A stretch of DNA of 31,529 nucleotides. Source: Prevotella sp. UBA1705 (GTDB lineage: Bacteria > Bacteroidota > Bacteroidia > Bacteroidales > Bacteroidaceae). The stretch spans positions 1 through 31,529 of the forward strand of contig DCJH01000040.1 in assembly GCA_002317385.1 (NCBI GenBank), given 5' to 3'. Each line of letters starts with the position of its first letter. The stretch's first letter is position 1. The position numbers were made by a program, and so were the translations under genes. Below the pieces are notes generated by a model. That model did no database searches. It saw only the letters and a list, made by a program, of their open reading frames with translations, and had not been told where the DNA came from. This document shows, piece after piece, positions 1-7,385 of the stretch.

Positions 1-446
1 ATCACTCACCTCAGAATTATCTGTAAGATTCGTGAAATCTGTGGTTCCAAAAGGAGAAAACGGGTGCATCACTCATCATTGAAAAGCATTCGAGAGAATG
101 AGGTTCAGGCGAGAGGACACGAATAAAATACCTTTGAAAGATATTGAAGAAATACACGAAGAGCAGGAATTTCTACCCCATCCCAAGCCCAGATGATTAA
201 GATCGGGGCAAAATTGGGCATTCTTTAATATATTGACACACAGATACTTGTAATTGTTTGACAAAATATGGGGTTGCGATTAATACCGAATCGCGAGACG
301 ATTAGTACCTGATGGCAAAGCGAATAGGTGGTTATCGCTGGGCGAAAACGCCGTTTTCTCAGCAGAAAAAAGCCTGAAAGAGGACGATTCGGGCCTTATC
401 GCCAGTAACGACAGGCACGAATCACATCAGAAAAACGATGCAGAGA
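1..446. other. Repeat-rich intergenic region, no convincing gene
   Basis: No reading frame here has both a ribosome binding site and protein-like composition. The first 60 bases contain a phrase (AGATTCGTGAAATCTGTGG) of a type I associate with intergenic filler repeats in Bacteroidota and other bacteria; that association is from memory. The stretch 278-407 holds copies of the 22-bp repeat described separately. The rest is A+T-rich and featureless by eye. Confidence 0.6.
278..343 (+). repeat. 22-bp direct repeat array (array A)
   Basis: Two adjacent 22-bp units are visible at 278-299 (begins GATTAATACC) and 300-321 (begins GATTAGTACCTGATGGC), followed by a strongly degenerate third at 322-343. 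A further degenerate unit lies at 386-407 (ending CCTTATCGCCAGTA). The unit at 300-321 differs by one base from the unit at 18183-18204 and shares its GATTAGTACCT core with the inverted pair at 9993-10043. The sequence TTGTAATTGTTTGACAAAA just before the array matches, on the other strand, the sequence beside the inverted pair near 10050-10065. No spacers are present, so this is not a CRISPR array. Confidence 0.75.
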
Positions 447-489
447 CAAAAACAGCCGATAGGAATCTCTGAATGAGAAGTCCCTATCG
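447..489 (-). terminator. Probable terminator of the first MATE gene
   Basis: On the minus strand an imperfect hairpin with CGATAGG/CCTATCG at its base (457-489) is followed by GCTGTTTTTG. It lies about 60 bp beyond the stop codon of the MATE gene. A second small hairpin with perfect TTGACAAA/TTTGTCAA arms (512-539) sits between the two and may contribute. Confidence 0.6.
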
Positions 490-550
490 ACCTTAAAAAG
501 AATAAATGATTTTGACAAAACGAGGAGCGCCTTTGTCAAGCGAAAGATGC

Positions 551-1954
551 CTATGCCGTCTCCTTCACCAGGTCTTTCACCTTCATGGCCTTCATCCAGC
601 TGCCGCTCCAGATACGTGCCAGGAAGATGATGCCGCGGAAGGTGAGCTCGGTAGCCATGGCAAACCACACGCCCCTGAGGCCATAGTCCTGAGCCAGCCA
701 CCAGGCCAGCGACAGGCGTACGCACCACATGGACACAAGATTCATGATAGCCGGCTTGAGCGTATCGCCCGCACCCACACACACGCTGTAGCTCACGATG
801 GAGGCTGCAAAGAACGGTTCGGCAAAGGCCTCTATGCGCAGCACCTGCGTGCCCAACTCGCGGATGCCCTCGACGGGCGACAGAAATCCAATCATCTCTG
901 GCGCAAAGATATACATCACGAGTCCCATGAAGGCCATGACCAGCATGCCAAGGCCAATGGTGAGGTGGGCAAAGTTCTTGCAAAGGTCGTGGCGGCCCGC
1001 ACCATGGGTCTGTCCCACGAGTGTCGTGGCGGCGTCGCCGATGCCATATCCCGGCATGTAGCAGAGGCTCTCAGCCGTGATGGCAAACGAGTTGGCGGCG
1101 ATGGCAATGTTGCCCAACGGCGCCACGATGAGCGTACTCACCACCTGCGCACCGCTCATCAGCACCTGCTGGATGGCAATGGGCAGACTGATCTTGAGGG
1201 CGTTGCGCACATAATCCCATACCCACTGGAAGGGCTCGTGGTCGAGATGCAGCGCCAGAATCTTGTTCTTACGCAGTGCCACATACGACATGGGTATCAC
1301 CGTCACCACGTAGGCGCACATCGTGCCCAGCGCAGCACCCATCACTCCAAGACGGAGCACATAGATAAACAGGTAGTTGAAAGCCACATCGAGAAAGCAC
1401 ATCACGATACTTAGGATGCTCGGGATGCGCATATCGCCCGAACTTTTCTGCATGGCGCTCATCAGATGATAGAGCAATACCACCGGCAGAGTGAGCGAGA
1501 AGATGAGAAAATAGATGGAGGCATCAGGCGCAATATCGTCTCCTCCGCCCAACCAATGGGGCAAAGGATTGTGGATAGACACGCCGATGAGAGTCATGAA
1601 AAGGGAGAATATGAGGCCGCAGATAAGCGCATGGCGGAACACCTGGCGCGCCTTCACAAAGTCGTTGGCCCCGATGAAGTGGGCCACCTGTACCGAAAAT
1701 CCGATAGACGTGGCGCCCATCACAGAGCCCATGAGCCATGTGGTGGTCTCTATCAGGCCGATGCTGGCCGACGCGGTAGCACCCAAATGGCCCACCATAG
1801 ACGCATCGATGAAGAACATCATGACCGTGGTGATCTGCGCCAACATAGAGGGAATACTCAGTTCTATGATGAGATTGAGCTTCTCACGCCCGGTCATGGG
1901 CAGTTGTTCTCGTATTTTAGCCAGTAAGGCTTCGCTTCGCTTGTTGCTTAACAT
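551..1954 (-). CDS. MATE family multidrug efflux transporter
   Basis: The protein is about 467 residues and has the length, internal duplication and roughly twelve hydrophobic segments of a MATE (multidrug and toxic compound extrusion) exporter, which expels organic cations or drugs across the inner membrane using H+ or Na+. The N-terminus (ELSIPSMLAQITTVMMFFIDASMVGHLG) and the mid-protein stretch around GYGIGDAATTLVGQ are typical of the family. A longer frame opens with a TTG at 1975, but the -7 promoter element TAACTTTG (1973-1980) overlaps that codon, so translation must start downstream; the ATG at 1954 (MLSNKRSEALL) is preferred. It stands alone, with a terminator after it. Substrate cannot be deduced. 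A second MATE gene is present at 27144. Confidence 0.93.
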   Translation of the reverse strand: MLSNKRSEALLAKIREQLPMTGREKLNLIIELSIPSMLAQITTVMMFFIDASMVGHLGATASASIGLIETTTWLMGSVMGATSIGFSVQVAHFIGANDFVKARQVFRHALICGLIFSLFMTLIGVSIHNPLPHWLGGGDDIAPDASIYFLIFSLTLPVVLLYHLMSAMQKSSGDMRIPSILSIVMCFLDVAFNYLFIYVLRLGVMGAALGTMCAYVVTVIPMSYVALRKNKILALHLDHEPFQWVWDYVRNALKISLPIAIQQVLMSGAQVVSTLIVAPLGNIAIAANSFAITAESLCYMPGYGIGDAATTLVGQTHGAGRHDLCKNFAHLTIGLGMLVMAFMGLVMYIFAPEMIGFLSPVEGIRELGTQVLRIEAFAEPFFAASIVSYSVCVGAGDTLKPAIMNLVSMWCVRLSLAWWLAQDYGLRGVWFAMATELTFRGIIFLARIWSGSWMKAMKVKDLVKETA

Positions 1955-1972
1955 ATTGTGATTCTGAGAGTG

Positions 1973-2003
1973 CAAAGTTACGCAGATTTCCGAAATCCGC
2001 CAA
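1973..2003 (-). promoter_or_regulatory. Promoter of the first MATE gene
   Basis: On the minus strand TTG (2001-2003) is followed after 20 bp by TAACTTTG (1973-1980), matching the Bacteroidota sigma-ABfr pattern. Transcription would start roughly ten bases before the ATG at 1954, leaving a very short leader. Confidence 0.7.
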
Positions 2004-2021
2004 GATTTATAGACACAATAA

Positions 2022-2048
2022 AGGCGATCACCCTCTTAGGGACCGCCT
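2022..2048 (-). terminator. Hairpin, possible terminator of the small transcript
   Basis: Read on the minus strand, AGGCGGTC and GATCGCCT form an 8-bp stem with one G-U pair, extended by an inner CCCT/AGGG pairing, followed by TTATTG. The T-run is weak. It sits between the possible 28-residue ORF and the MATE promoter, where a transcript end would be expected. Confidence 0.45.
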
Positions 2049-2103
2049 CGTCTATGCTACATTTGAGTTTTATATCCTACTGCTTTCTCTATGAAACGAC
2101 AGG

Positions 2104-2190
2104 CTACCAATTGTTACTGTTTTTTCCTCCGCCCGTCAACCATGCGGCAGCCAAGGCTGCACACATGTTCATCGCTATGATGAAACTCAT
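2104..2190 (-). CDS. Possible 28-residue small hydrophobic protein
   Basis: This is a short minus-strand frame with an ATG at 2190 and TAG at 2104-2106. It is preceded by the purine-rich AGGAAGAGGAAGAAAG-type context (GAGGAAGAAAG directly before the ATG). The product begins MSFIIAMNMCAALAAAW and ends with a polar GGGKNSNNW tail, so it looks like a tiny membrane-inserting peptide. It lies about 365 bases downstream of a well-formed promoter and just before a hairpin. I do not recognise it and cannot assign a function. It could equally be a chance frame inside a noncoding RNA. Confidence 0.4.
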   Translation of the reverse strand: MSFIIAMNMCAALAAAWLTGGGKNSNNW

Positions 2191-2555
2191 CTTTCTTCCT
2201 CTTTCCTTTCGGTTATCCTAACCAATCTTCTGTTATCCTTCTACCTTGCGGACCTTACGGACCGATGCTATCTTTCTACCTTGGGCAACTAACTACCTTT
2301 CGTATTGTTATCCTTCAATGTCCAATCTTCTACCTTCGACCAATACCTTATCCTGAATAACCTGATCTTTCTACTACCTATTGTTTGTTCCTGACAATCT
2401 TTACCTTGATACTAACACCTGTCTATTCTATTCAAAACATACTTGACGTTCCAACTTGAAATAACTCTCTGTCTGTTTGTTCTCTCTCAAAATTTCTTAT
2501 ATCTCTTGGTTGTCAATGCGCATTCACATGCTGTCATTGTTTTGTTTTGACGCTG
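2191..2555 (-). ncRNA. Long purine-rich leader or noncoding transcript
   Basis: Between the promoter at 2556-2586 and the small ORF, the minus strand is strongly purine-skewed and carries recurring AGGTAGAA and AGGATAAC words (for example complements near 2236-2245, 2271-2282 and 2328-2337). No protein-like frame is seen. It could be a long 5' leader of the small ORF or an independent RNA. Boundaries are inferred from the promoter and the ORF only. Confidence 0.4.
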
Positions 2556-2586
2556 CAAAGATAGGGGGAAAGTGGGAAAGCCACAA
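2556..2586 (-). promoter_or_regulatory. Promoter driving the purine-rich transcript
   Basis: Minus strand: TTG (2584-2586), a 20-bp gap, then TATCTTTG (2556-2563). This is one of the best matches in the window to the Bacteroidota promoter consensus, yet no annotated-size gene follows it for 600 bp. Confidence 0.65.
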
Positions 2587-2718
2587 CACTTTTGGCCCTC
2601 TTTTCATCAAAAATCGATACATTCTTGACATGAATCAAATGGTTGTGCGCGGGCACAACGCAACAAACATCAGGTCTTTGATACTTTCTTTGCCCACAGA
2701 GGGAGAGAGAACATCATG

Positions 2719-2828
2719 TGGAGACTACTATATAATATGGTGAGAGGTATTATATAATATGGATGAAGCTACTATATAATATGGATGAAGCTACTATATA
2801 ATATGGTAAGAGCTACTCTTTCATAGGG
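2719..2828. repeat. 22-bp direct repeat array (array B, A+T-rich variant)
   Basis: Five consecutive 22-bp units are visible: 2719-2740, 2741-2762, 2763-2784, 2785-2806 and a degenerate 2807-2828. Units three and four are identical (ATGAAGCTACTATATAATAT then GG). Read on the minus strand the core is TAGTAGCT, close to the TAGTACCT core of the other 22-bp arrays; about half of the positions agree in the best rotation. It lies between the promoter above and the end of the FKBP gene, and it is separated from that gene by a terminator. Confidence 0.85.
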
Positions 2829-2839
2829 TGAACACCATG

Positions 2840-2876
2840 AAAAATCCCTGCCACTCTGAGGAGGAAAGGCAGGGAT
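2840..2876 (-). terminator. Terminator of the FKBP lipoprotein gene
   Basis: Minus strand: ATCCCTGCC and GGCAGGGAT form a perfect 9-bp stem (2868-2876 with 2844-2852) followed by TTTTT. It lies about 60 bp past the FKBP stop codon. Confidence 0.85.
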
Positions 2877-2934
2877 TCGTATTTCAAAACAGCGTGAAGG
2901 CCGAGTCACAACGGGGCAACCCGAGCCTGCTGCA

Positions 2935-3618
2935 TCATTCAGTAATCCATTGGTTGTTGCCCTTGGCACTGAAATCGGGCACGGTTGAGCCGCCGCGATA
3001 GTAGGACACAAGCTCCAAATCGAAGGTCAGCACTGAGTAGGCAGGGATGCTTCCGCTCGCCGTCGCACCATAGCCGAGTGTCCAAGGCACGTAGATCACC
3101 CACTCATCGCCAATGTGCATGTGCTGCACGGCAGTGGCAAAACCATCGGTCAATCCGCTCACTAAGAACTGGGCGGGAGCCGCTGTGGAGTCGGAGGTGG
3201 ACTTATGCCACGACGAATCAAACTCGTAACCGTTGGGATAGGAGGTCGACGGGAGCAGGGTGCCCTTGTAGTTCACACGCACATAGTCGGTGTAGAGGGG
3301 GCTGCCCGAACCGGTTCCGGCCTTGATGACATGCACAACGATATAAGATGTGTTGTCGCTGTGGAGCGAATCCTCCAGGTTCCAGCTCTTGATGATCTTC
3401 CAACTGGTATCTCCAGCCGCTATGCGCTCAGTGGCCTGGGCATAGATGCTGTTCCATTTCGTGGCATTGGTAGCCTGCCAATCGGGAAACTCGTCTACCT
3501 CATCCGACGACTCAGAGCACGAGGTGAAAAGTAAAAAGGTAAAAAGGTAAAAAGGTAAAAATACGAGAACACCCTTTACCAACTTCCTTATCATACTTTT
3601 CTTTATCAGTAAATCCAT
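2935..3618 (-). CDS. FKBP-type peptidyl-prolyl cis-trans isomerase lipoprotein
   Basis: The protein is 227 residues from the ATG at 3618, or 219 from the ATG at 3594 (MIRKLVKG), which gives a more usual signal peptide. The N-terminus is a hydrophobic signal ending LLFTSC, a lipobox, so the mature protein is a lipid-anchored envelope protein. The C-terminal half is an FKBP domain: VRVNYKGTLL, EFDSS, FLVSGLTDGFATAVQHMHIGDEW, YGATASGSIPAYSVLTFDLEL. The family catalyses proline isomerisation during folding of exported proteins. It follows the glycyl-tRNA synthetase gene by about 85 bp on the same strand and may be co-transcribed. The signal-peptide codons contain an 8-bp tandem repeat (3532-3561) that could shift the frame if its copy number changes. 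Confidence 0.92.
   Translation of the reverse strand: MDLLIKKSMIRKLVKGVLVFLPFYLFTFLLFTSCSESSDEVDEFPDWQATNATKWNSIYAQATERIAAGDTSWKIIKSWNLEDSLHSDNTSYIVVHVIKAGTGSGSPLYTDYVRVNYKGTLLPSTSYPNGYEFDSSWHKSTSDSTAAPAQFLVSGLTDGFATAVQHMHIGDEWVIYVPWTLGYGATASGSIPAYSVLTFDLELVSYYRGGSTVPDFSAKGNNQWITE
3532..3561. repeat. 8-bp tandem repeat within a signal-peptide coding region
   Basis: TAAAAAGG is repeated three times (3532-3539, 3540-3547, 3548-3555) and followed by a partial copy to 3561. On the coding strand this reads TTTTTACC, translated successively in all three frames as part of FLPFYLFTFLLF. A related but imperfect TTTTAC-rich stretch lies at about 3663-3709 between the two genes. Confidence 0.9.
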
Positions 3619-3702
3619 ATTGATTTATCCTATATGGCTCACGCTTTCATAAACGCTCGCCCCTTTTTTACTCTTTTACTTTATTACCCTTTTACCTTTA
3701 TC

Positions 3703-5271
3703 TTACTTGTCGAGGCCGGCAATCTCCTTGCCCAGACGCTTCAATACCGACGTGATGCTCACGCGATCCTCTATGATAGAGCGCAGTTCGCTGATGTCTA
3801 CACGCTCCTGCTCCATGGTGTCGCGGAAGCGGAGGGTCACCTTATGGTCGTTGGGCGTGTCGTGGTCTACAGTTACACAGAACGGCGTACCTACGGCATC
3901 CTGACGGCGATAGCGCTTGCCGATGGAATCCTTCGGGTCGCCATAGTGGGTGTTGAAGTGGAATTTCAGGTCGTCCACGATAGCATGGGCAATCTCAGGA
4001 AGACCGTCTTTCTTGTCCAAGGGGAACACAGCGCACTTCACCGGGGCCAATGCCTCGGGCAGCTTGAGCACCACTCGGCTGTCGCCGTTGCCCAAATCCT
4101 CCTCGGTATAGGCATGGCACATCACGCTAAGGAACATTCTATCCACACCGATAGAGGTCTCCACATCGTACGGTGTGTAGCTTTCATTGGTCTCAGGATC
4201 AAAGTATTTGATACCGCGGCCGCTGTATTGCTCATGCTGCGACAGGTCGAAGTCGGTACGGCTGTGGATTCCTTCCACCTCCTTGAAGCCGAAAGGCATC
4301 TTGAATTCGATGTCGGTGGCTGCATTAGCATAGTGTGCCAGCTTCTCGTGGTCGTGGTAACGATAGTTGTCGTTGCCCATTCCCAGAGCCTCGTGCCATG
4401 CCAGACGCACGCGCTTCCAGTAGTTGAACCACTTCATTTCGGTGCCCGGCTGGCAGAAGAACTGCATTTCCATCTGCTCAAACTCACGCATACGGAACAC
4501 AAACTGGCGTGCCACAATCTCGTTGCGGAAAGCCTTTCCTATCTGCGCAATGCCGAAAGGCAGCTTCATGCGGCCCGTCTTCTGCACATTGAGATAGTTC
4601 ACAAAGATGCCCTGAGCGGTCTCGGGACGGAGGTAAATCTTATTCGTGGCGTCGGAGAGAGAGCCCATCTCGGTAGAGAACATCAGGTTGAACTGACGCA
4701 CATCGGTCCAGTTCTTGGTGCCGCTGATAGGATCTGCGATGCCCTCGTCGATGATAATCTGCTTCAAAGCCTCCAAGTCGGGGCCCTGCATAGCCTCTGC
4801 ATAGCGAGCGTGGAGGGCGTCGCGCTTCTGCTGATTCTCCAGAACGCGGGGATTAGTCTCGCGGAATTTGGCCTCGTCGAAGCTTTCTCCAAACCTCTTG
4901 GCAGCCTTGGCCACTTCCTTTTCAATCTTTTCCTCATACTTTCCGATCTGGTCTTCGATGAGGTTATCGGCGCGATAGCGCTTCTTCGAGTCGCGATTGT
5001 CGATGAGAGGATCGTTGAAAGCGTCCACGTGGCCGCTGGCTTTCCACACCGTGGGGTGCATGAAGATGCTGGCGTCGATACCCACAATATTCTCGTGGAG
5101 CAGCACCATGGACTGCCACCAATACTGCTTGATATTGTTCTTGAGCTCTACTCCATTCTGACCGTAGTCGTAAACGGCTGCAAGGCCGTCGTAAATATCC
5201 GAACTTGGAAAGACGAAACCATACTCCTTGCAATGGCTTACGATCTTCTTAAATACATCTTCTTGTGCCAT
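3703..5271 (-). CDS. glyS: Glycine--tRNA ligase (alpha2, single-chain type)
   Basis: The 522-residue protein charges tRNA-Gly with glycine in the cytoplasm. It is the single-polypeptide dimeric class II form. Visible family segments are the N-terminal GFVFPSSDIYDGLAAVYDYG, the class II motif 2 region with YLRPETAQGIFVNYL near residue 210, FRNEIVARQFVFRMREFEQMEM near residue 250, a motif 3 region ETSIGVDRMF, and a C-terminal anticodon-binding domain beginning near APVKCAVFPL. Length is normal for the family. The ATG at 5269-5271 is the natural start, downstream of a TAACTTTG promoter element. Housekeeping gene; nothing odd. Confidence 0.97.
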   Translation of the reverse strand: MAQEDVFKKIVSHCKEYGFVFPSSDIYDGLAAVYDYGQNGVELKNNIKQYWWQSMVLLHENIVGIDASIFMHPTVWKASGHVDAFNDPLIDNRDSKKRYRADNLIEDQIGKYEEKIEKEVAKAAKRFGESFDEAKFRETNPRVLENQQKRDALHARYAEAMQGPDLEALKQIIIDEGIADPISGTKNWTDVRQFNLMFSTEMGSLSDATNKIYLRPETAQGIFVNYLNVQKTGRMKLPFGIAQIGKAFRNEIVARQFVFRMREFEQMEMQFFCQPGTEMKWFNYWKRVRLAWHEALGMGNDNYRYHDHEKLAHYANAATDIEFKMPFGFKEVEGIHSRTDFDLSQHEQYSGRGIKYFDPETNESYTPYDVETSIGVDRMFLSVMCHAYTEEDLGNGDSRVVLKLPEALAPVKCAVFPLDKKDGLPEIAHAIVDDLKFHFNTHYGDPKDSIGKRYRRQDAVGTPFCVTVDHDTPNDHKVTLRFRDTMEQERVDISELRSIIEDRVSITSVLKRLGKEIAGLDK

Positions 5272-5303
5272 GTTATATAATAACTTTTATAGAATAATTT
5301 GCG

Positions 5304-5311
5304 CAAAGTTA
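5304..5311 (-). promoter_or_regulatory. Probable -7 element for glycyl-tRNA synthetase
   Basis: TAACTTTG on the minus strand, 33 bp before the start codon. No clear TTG box is seen at the expected distance upstream. Confidence 0.5.
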
Positions 5312-5617
5312 CTGATTTTTCCCTTATCTGCGCTATAGTTGAGCGTTAAAATAGAGTAAAATGTAATCTTCCCAGTCTGTTATTCCTACAGAATGATTTT
5401 TACAATCAACCCATGCAAGCAAACCGACACTACCGCATTTCAAAATAAAATCATGGAAAACAATAGGGGAAAACTACCTCCCCAGAGTTTTAATCCTAAA
5501 AGATGAACACTTCATACGCACAGGATAGCCGGTTTGTCTCGCAGAGGTGATTCCCGCATCCCTACCCCATGAAGCCACGGTTCACACCATCAAGAAACAC
5601 CCAAAAGCATTGGAACA
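5312..5617. other. Intergenic region before the dlt-like operon
   Basis: This gap separates two divergent transcription units. I see no clear TAnnTTTG element on the plus strand for the operon, no repeat and no credible small gene. The operon promoter must lie here but I cannot place it. Confidence 0.5.
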
Positions 5618-7123
5618 ATGGAAAAGACAATGAGCAGCCCCACCTACGACATGCTGAGCCAGTTGCAATCCATATTTGCAGAGCATGCCGACCGCAACGC
5701 GTTCTGCATTGACGACCACTTCTTCACCTACCGCGACCTGGCCGACGAGGTGGGCAATATGCGCATGGCGCTGCGCCATGTGGACGGAAACCACGTGGGA
5801 CTCGTGGCCAACGACGACATCTATACCTACGCCTCGATTCTCGCTCTGTGGATGGAGGGCAAGAGCTATGTGCCGCTTCATCCGCTCCAGCCCATCAGAC
5901 GCTGCGAGGACATCATCGGGCAGGTGGGCATCAAGACCGTCATCGACTCGTCGGATACTACCCGCTACCACCACGTGGAGGTGATCCAGCCCCAGCAGAC
6001 CGACTATTATCCAGAGAGTTTCTACGACGAAACCCACTTCGATGCCGACCGCATGGCCTACATTCTCTTTACCTCGGGCAGCACGGGGCGGCCCAAAGGT
6101 GTGTGCCTCACCATGGGCAACGTGGCGTCGTTTGTAGACGCTTTCTTCGCGCTGGGCATCCACTTGTATCCCGACGACCGCTGTCTGCAGATGTTCGACC
6201 TCACATTCGACATGTCGGTGGGCAGCTATCTGGCGCCCCTACTCCGCGGCGCCTGCGTCTACACGGTGGCTCCCGGCAAGATCAAGTGGCAGGAGGTGTA
6301 CCGACTCATGGAGGACTACGAGCTCACCGAAGCCCAACTTGTACCCTCGGTCATCCACTATCTCAAGCCCTATTTCGACGAGATCTGCGCGCCGTCGATG
6401 CGCTATGCGCTCTTCGCCGGTGAGGGATTGCCGGCCGACGACGTGGCGGGATGGCAGCGATGCCTGCCCAACGCCGAGGTGTGGAACGTGTACGGGCCGA
6501 CCGAAAACACGGTCTACAGCACCGGATACCTCATTCCCCACCACTCCCCGATGGAGCAACACAATGGCATTGTGGGCATCGGCACGGCCATGCAGGGCGT
6601 GGAAACGATGGTCGTAGACCACCGCAACCGACCCGTGGAGGCCGGCACACGAGGCGAACTATGTCTTGCCGGCCCACAGCTCACGCCCGGCTACTGGGCC
6701 AATGAGGCCAAGAACCGCGAGTCGTTCTTCACCCAAGGCGGACAGCGCTGGTATCACACGGGCGACATCTGCGAGCAGGTGGCCGACGGAAACCTGCTCT
6801 ACCTCGGGCGCATGGACTCCCAGGTACAGATACAGGGCTACCGCGTGGAGCTGAGCGAGATAGAGCATGTGGCCCGAGGATTCTACGGAGAGCAGGTGGC
6901 CGCGGTGGCGCTGGCCGAAGGAAATGGTAGCGACAACACCACCATCGGGCTCGCCGTGGAGACCCGTACCCACGAGGACGACCGCCCGTTGCTGGAGCAT
7001 CTGCGCCAGTTTCTGCCCCAATACATGCTCCCCACCAGCATATACCACATAAAACCCTTCCCTCAAAACGCCAGCAACAAGATTGACCGGCGCAAAATCA
7101 GAGAACTCATCGCACTCAACTAA
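5618..7123 (+). CDS. DltA-like amino acid adenylating ligase
   Basis: The 501-residue protein is a stand-alone adenylation domain of the D-alanine--carrier protein ligase type. It would activate an amino acid with ATP and load it on the carrier encoded next door. Core motifs are all present: LFTSGSTGRPKGV (A3), FDLTFDMSVG (A4), NVYGPTENTV (A5), YHTGDI (A7), LGRMDSQVQIQGYRVELSEIE (A8 region) and NASNKIDRRKI with the C-terminal catalytic lysine (A10). Length matches DltA. Start could be 5618 (MEKTM) or 5630 (MSSPTYDML). It leads a tight operon: the carrier gene starts 6 bp after its stop. D-alanine is the substrate in the named family; here the amino acid is inferred, not shown. Confidence 0.88.
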   Translation: MEKTMSSPTYDMLSQLQSIFAEHADRNAFCIDDHFFTYRDLADEVGNMRMALRHVDGNHVGLVANDDIYTYASILALWMEGKSYVPLHPLQPIRRCEDIIGQVGIKTVIDSSDTTRYHHVEVIQPQQTDYYPESFYDETHFDADRMAYILFTSGSTGRPKGVCLTMGNVASFVDAFFALGIHLYPDDRCLQMFDLTFDMSVGSYLAPLLRGACVYTVAPGKIKWQEVYRLMEDYELTEAQLVPSVIHYLKPYFDEICAPSMRYALFAGEGLPADDVAGWQRCLPNAEVWNVYGPTENTVYSTGYLIPHHSPMEQHNGIVGIGTAMQGVETMVVDHRNRPVEAGTRGELCLAGPQLTPGYWANEAKNRESFFTQGGQRWYHTGDICEQVADGNLLYLGRMDSQVQIQGYRVELSEIEHVARGFYGEQVAAVALAEGNGSDNTTIGLAVETRTHEDDRPLLEHLRQFLPQYMLPTSIYHIKPFPQNASNKIDRRKIRELIALN

Positions 7124-7129
7124 ACCACT

Positions 7130-7372
7130 ATGGAAAGACAAGACATACTGCAGACATTGAACCAAATCTTCATCGACGTACTCAAGAACCCCGGATTACA
7201 GATAGACGAGACCATGACTGCCCACGACGTAGACGGCTGGGACTCGCTGTCTAACATGACCATTATCAGCGAGGTGGAGCGCCAGTGGAACTTCAAGTTC
7301 AAGCTCCACGACATCGTGAAGATGCGCAACATCGGCGACATGGCCGACTGCATCATGAAGCGTAGCAAATAG
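7130..7372 (+). CDS. DltC-like acyl carrier protein
   Basis: The 80-residue acidic, mostly helical protein has the phosphopantetheine attachment motif GWDSLSNM with the serine at residue 39. It would be converted to the holo form and carry the amino acid (or acyl) group as a thioester between the adenylating ligase and the membrane acyltransferase. DltC is about 78-80 residues, so the length fits. Spacing is 6 bp from the gene before and 13 bp to the gene after, consistent with co-translation. Regulatory information is not visible. Confidence 0.9.
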   Translation: MERQDILQTLNQIFIDVLKNPGLQIDETMTAHDVDGWDSLSNMTIISEVERQWNFKFKLHDIVKMRNIGDMADCIMKRSK

Positions 7373-7385
7373 ACCGCACTCCCAC

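Noticed and set aside
76..264. 62-codon minus-strand frame and a 33-codon plus-strand frame (98-196)
   Set aside because: No ribosome binding site, no promoter and no domain; the region looks like intergenic repeat DNA.
3634..5280. 548-codon plus-strand frame
   Set aside because: Fully antisense to the glycyl-tRNA synthetase gene and without recognisable motifs.
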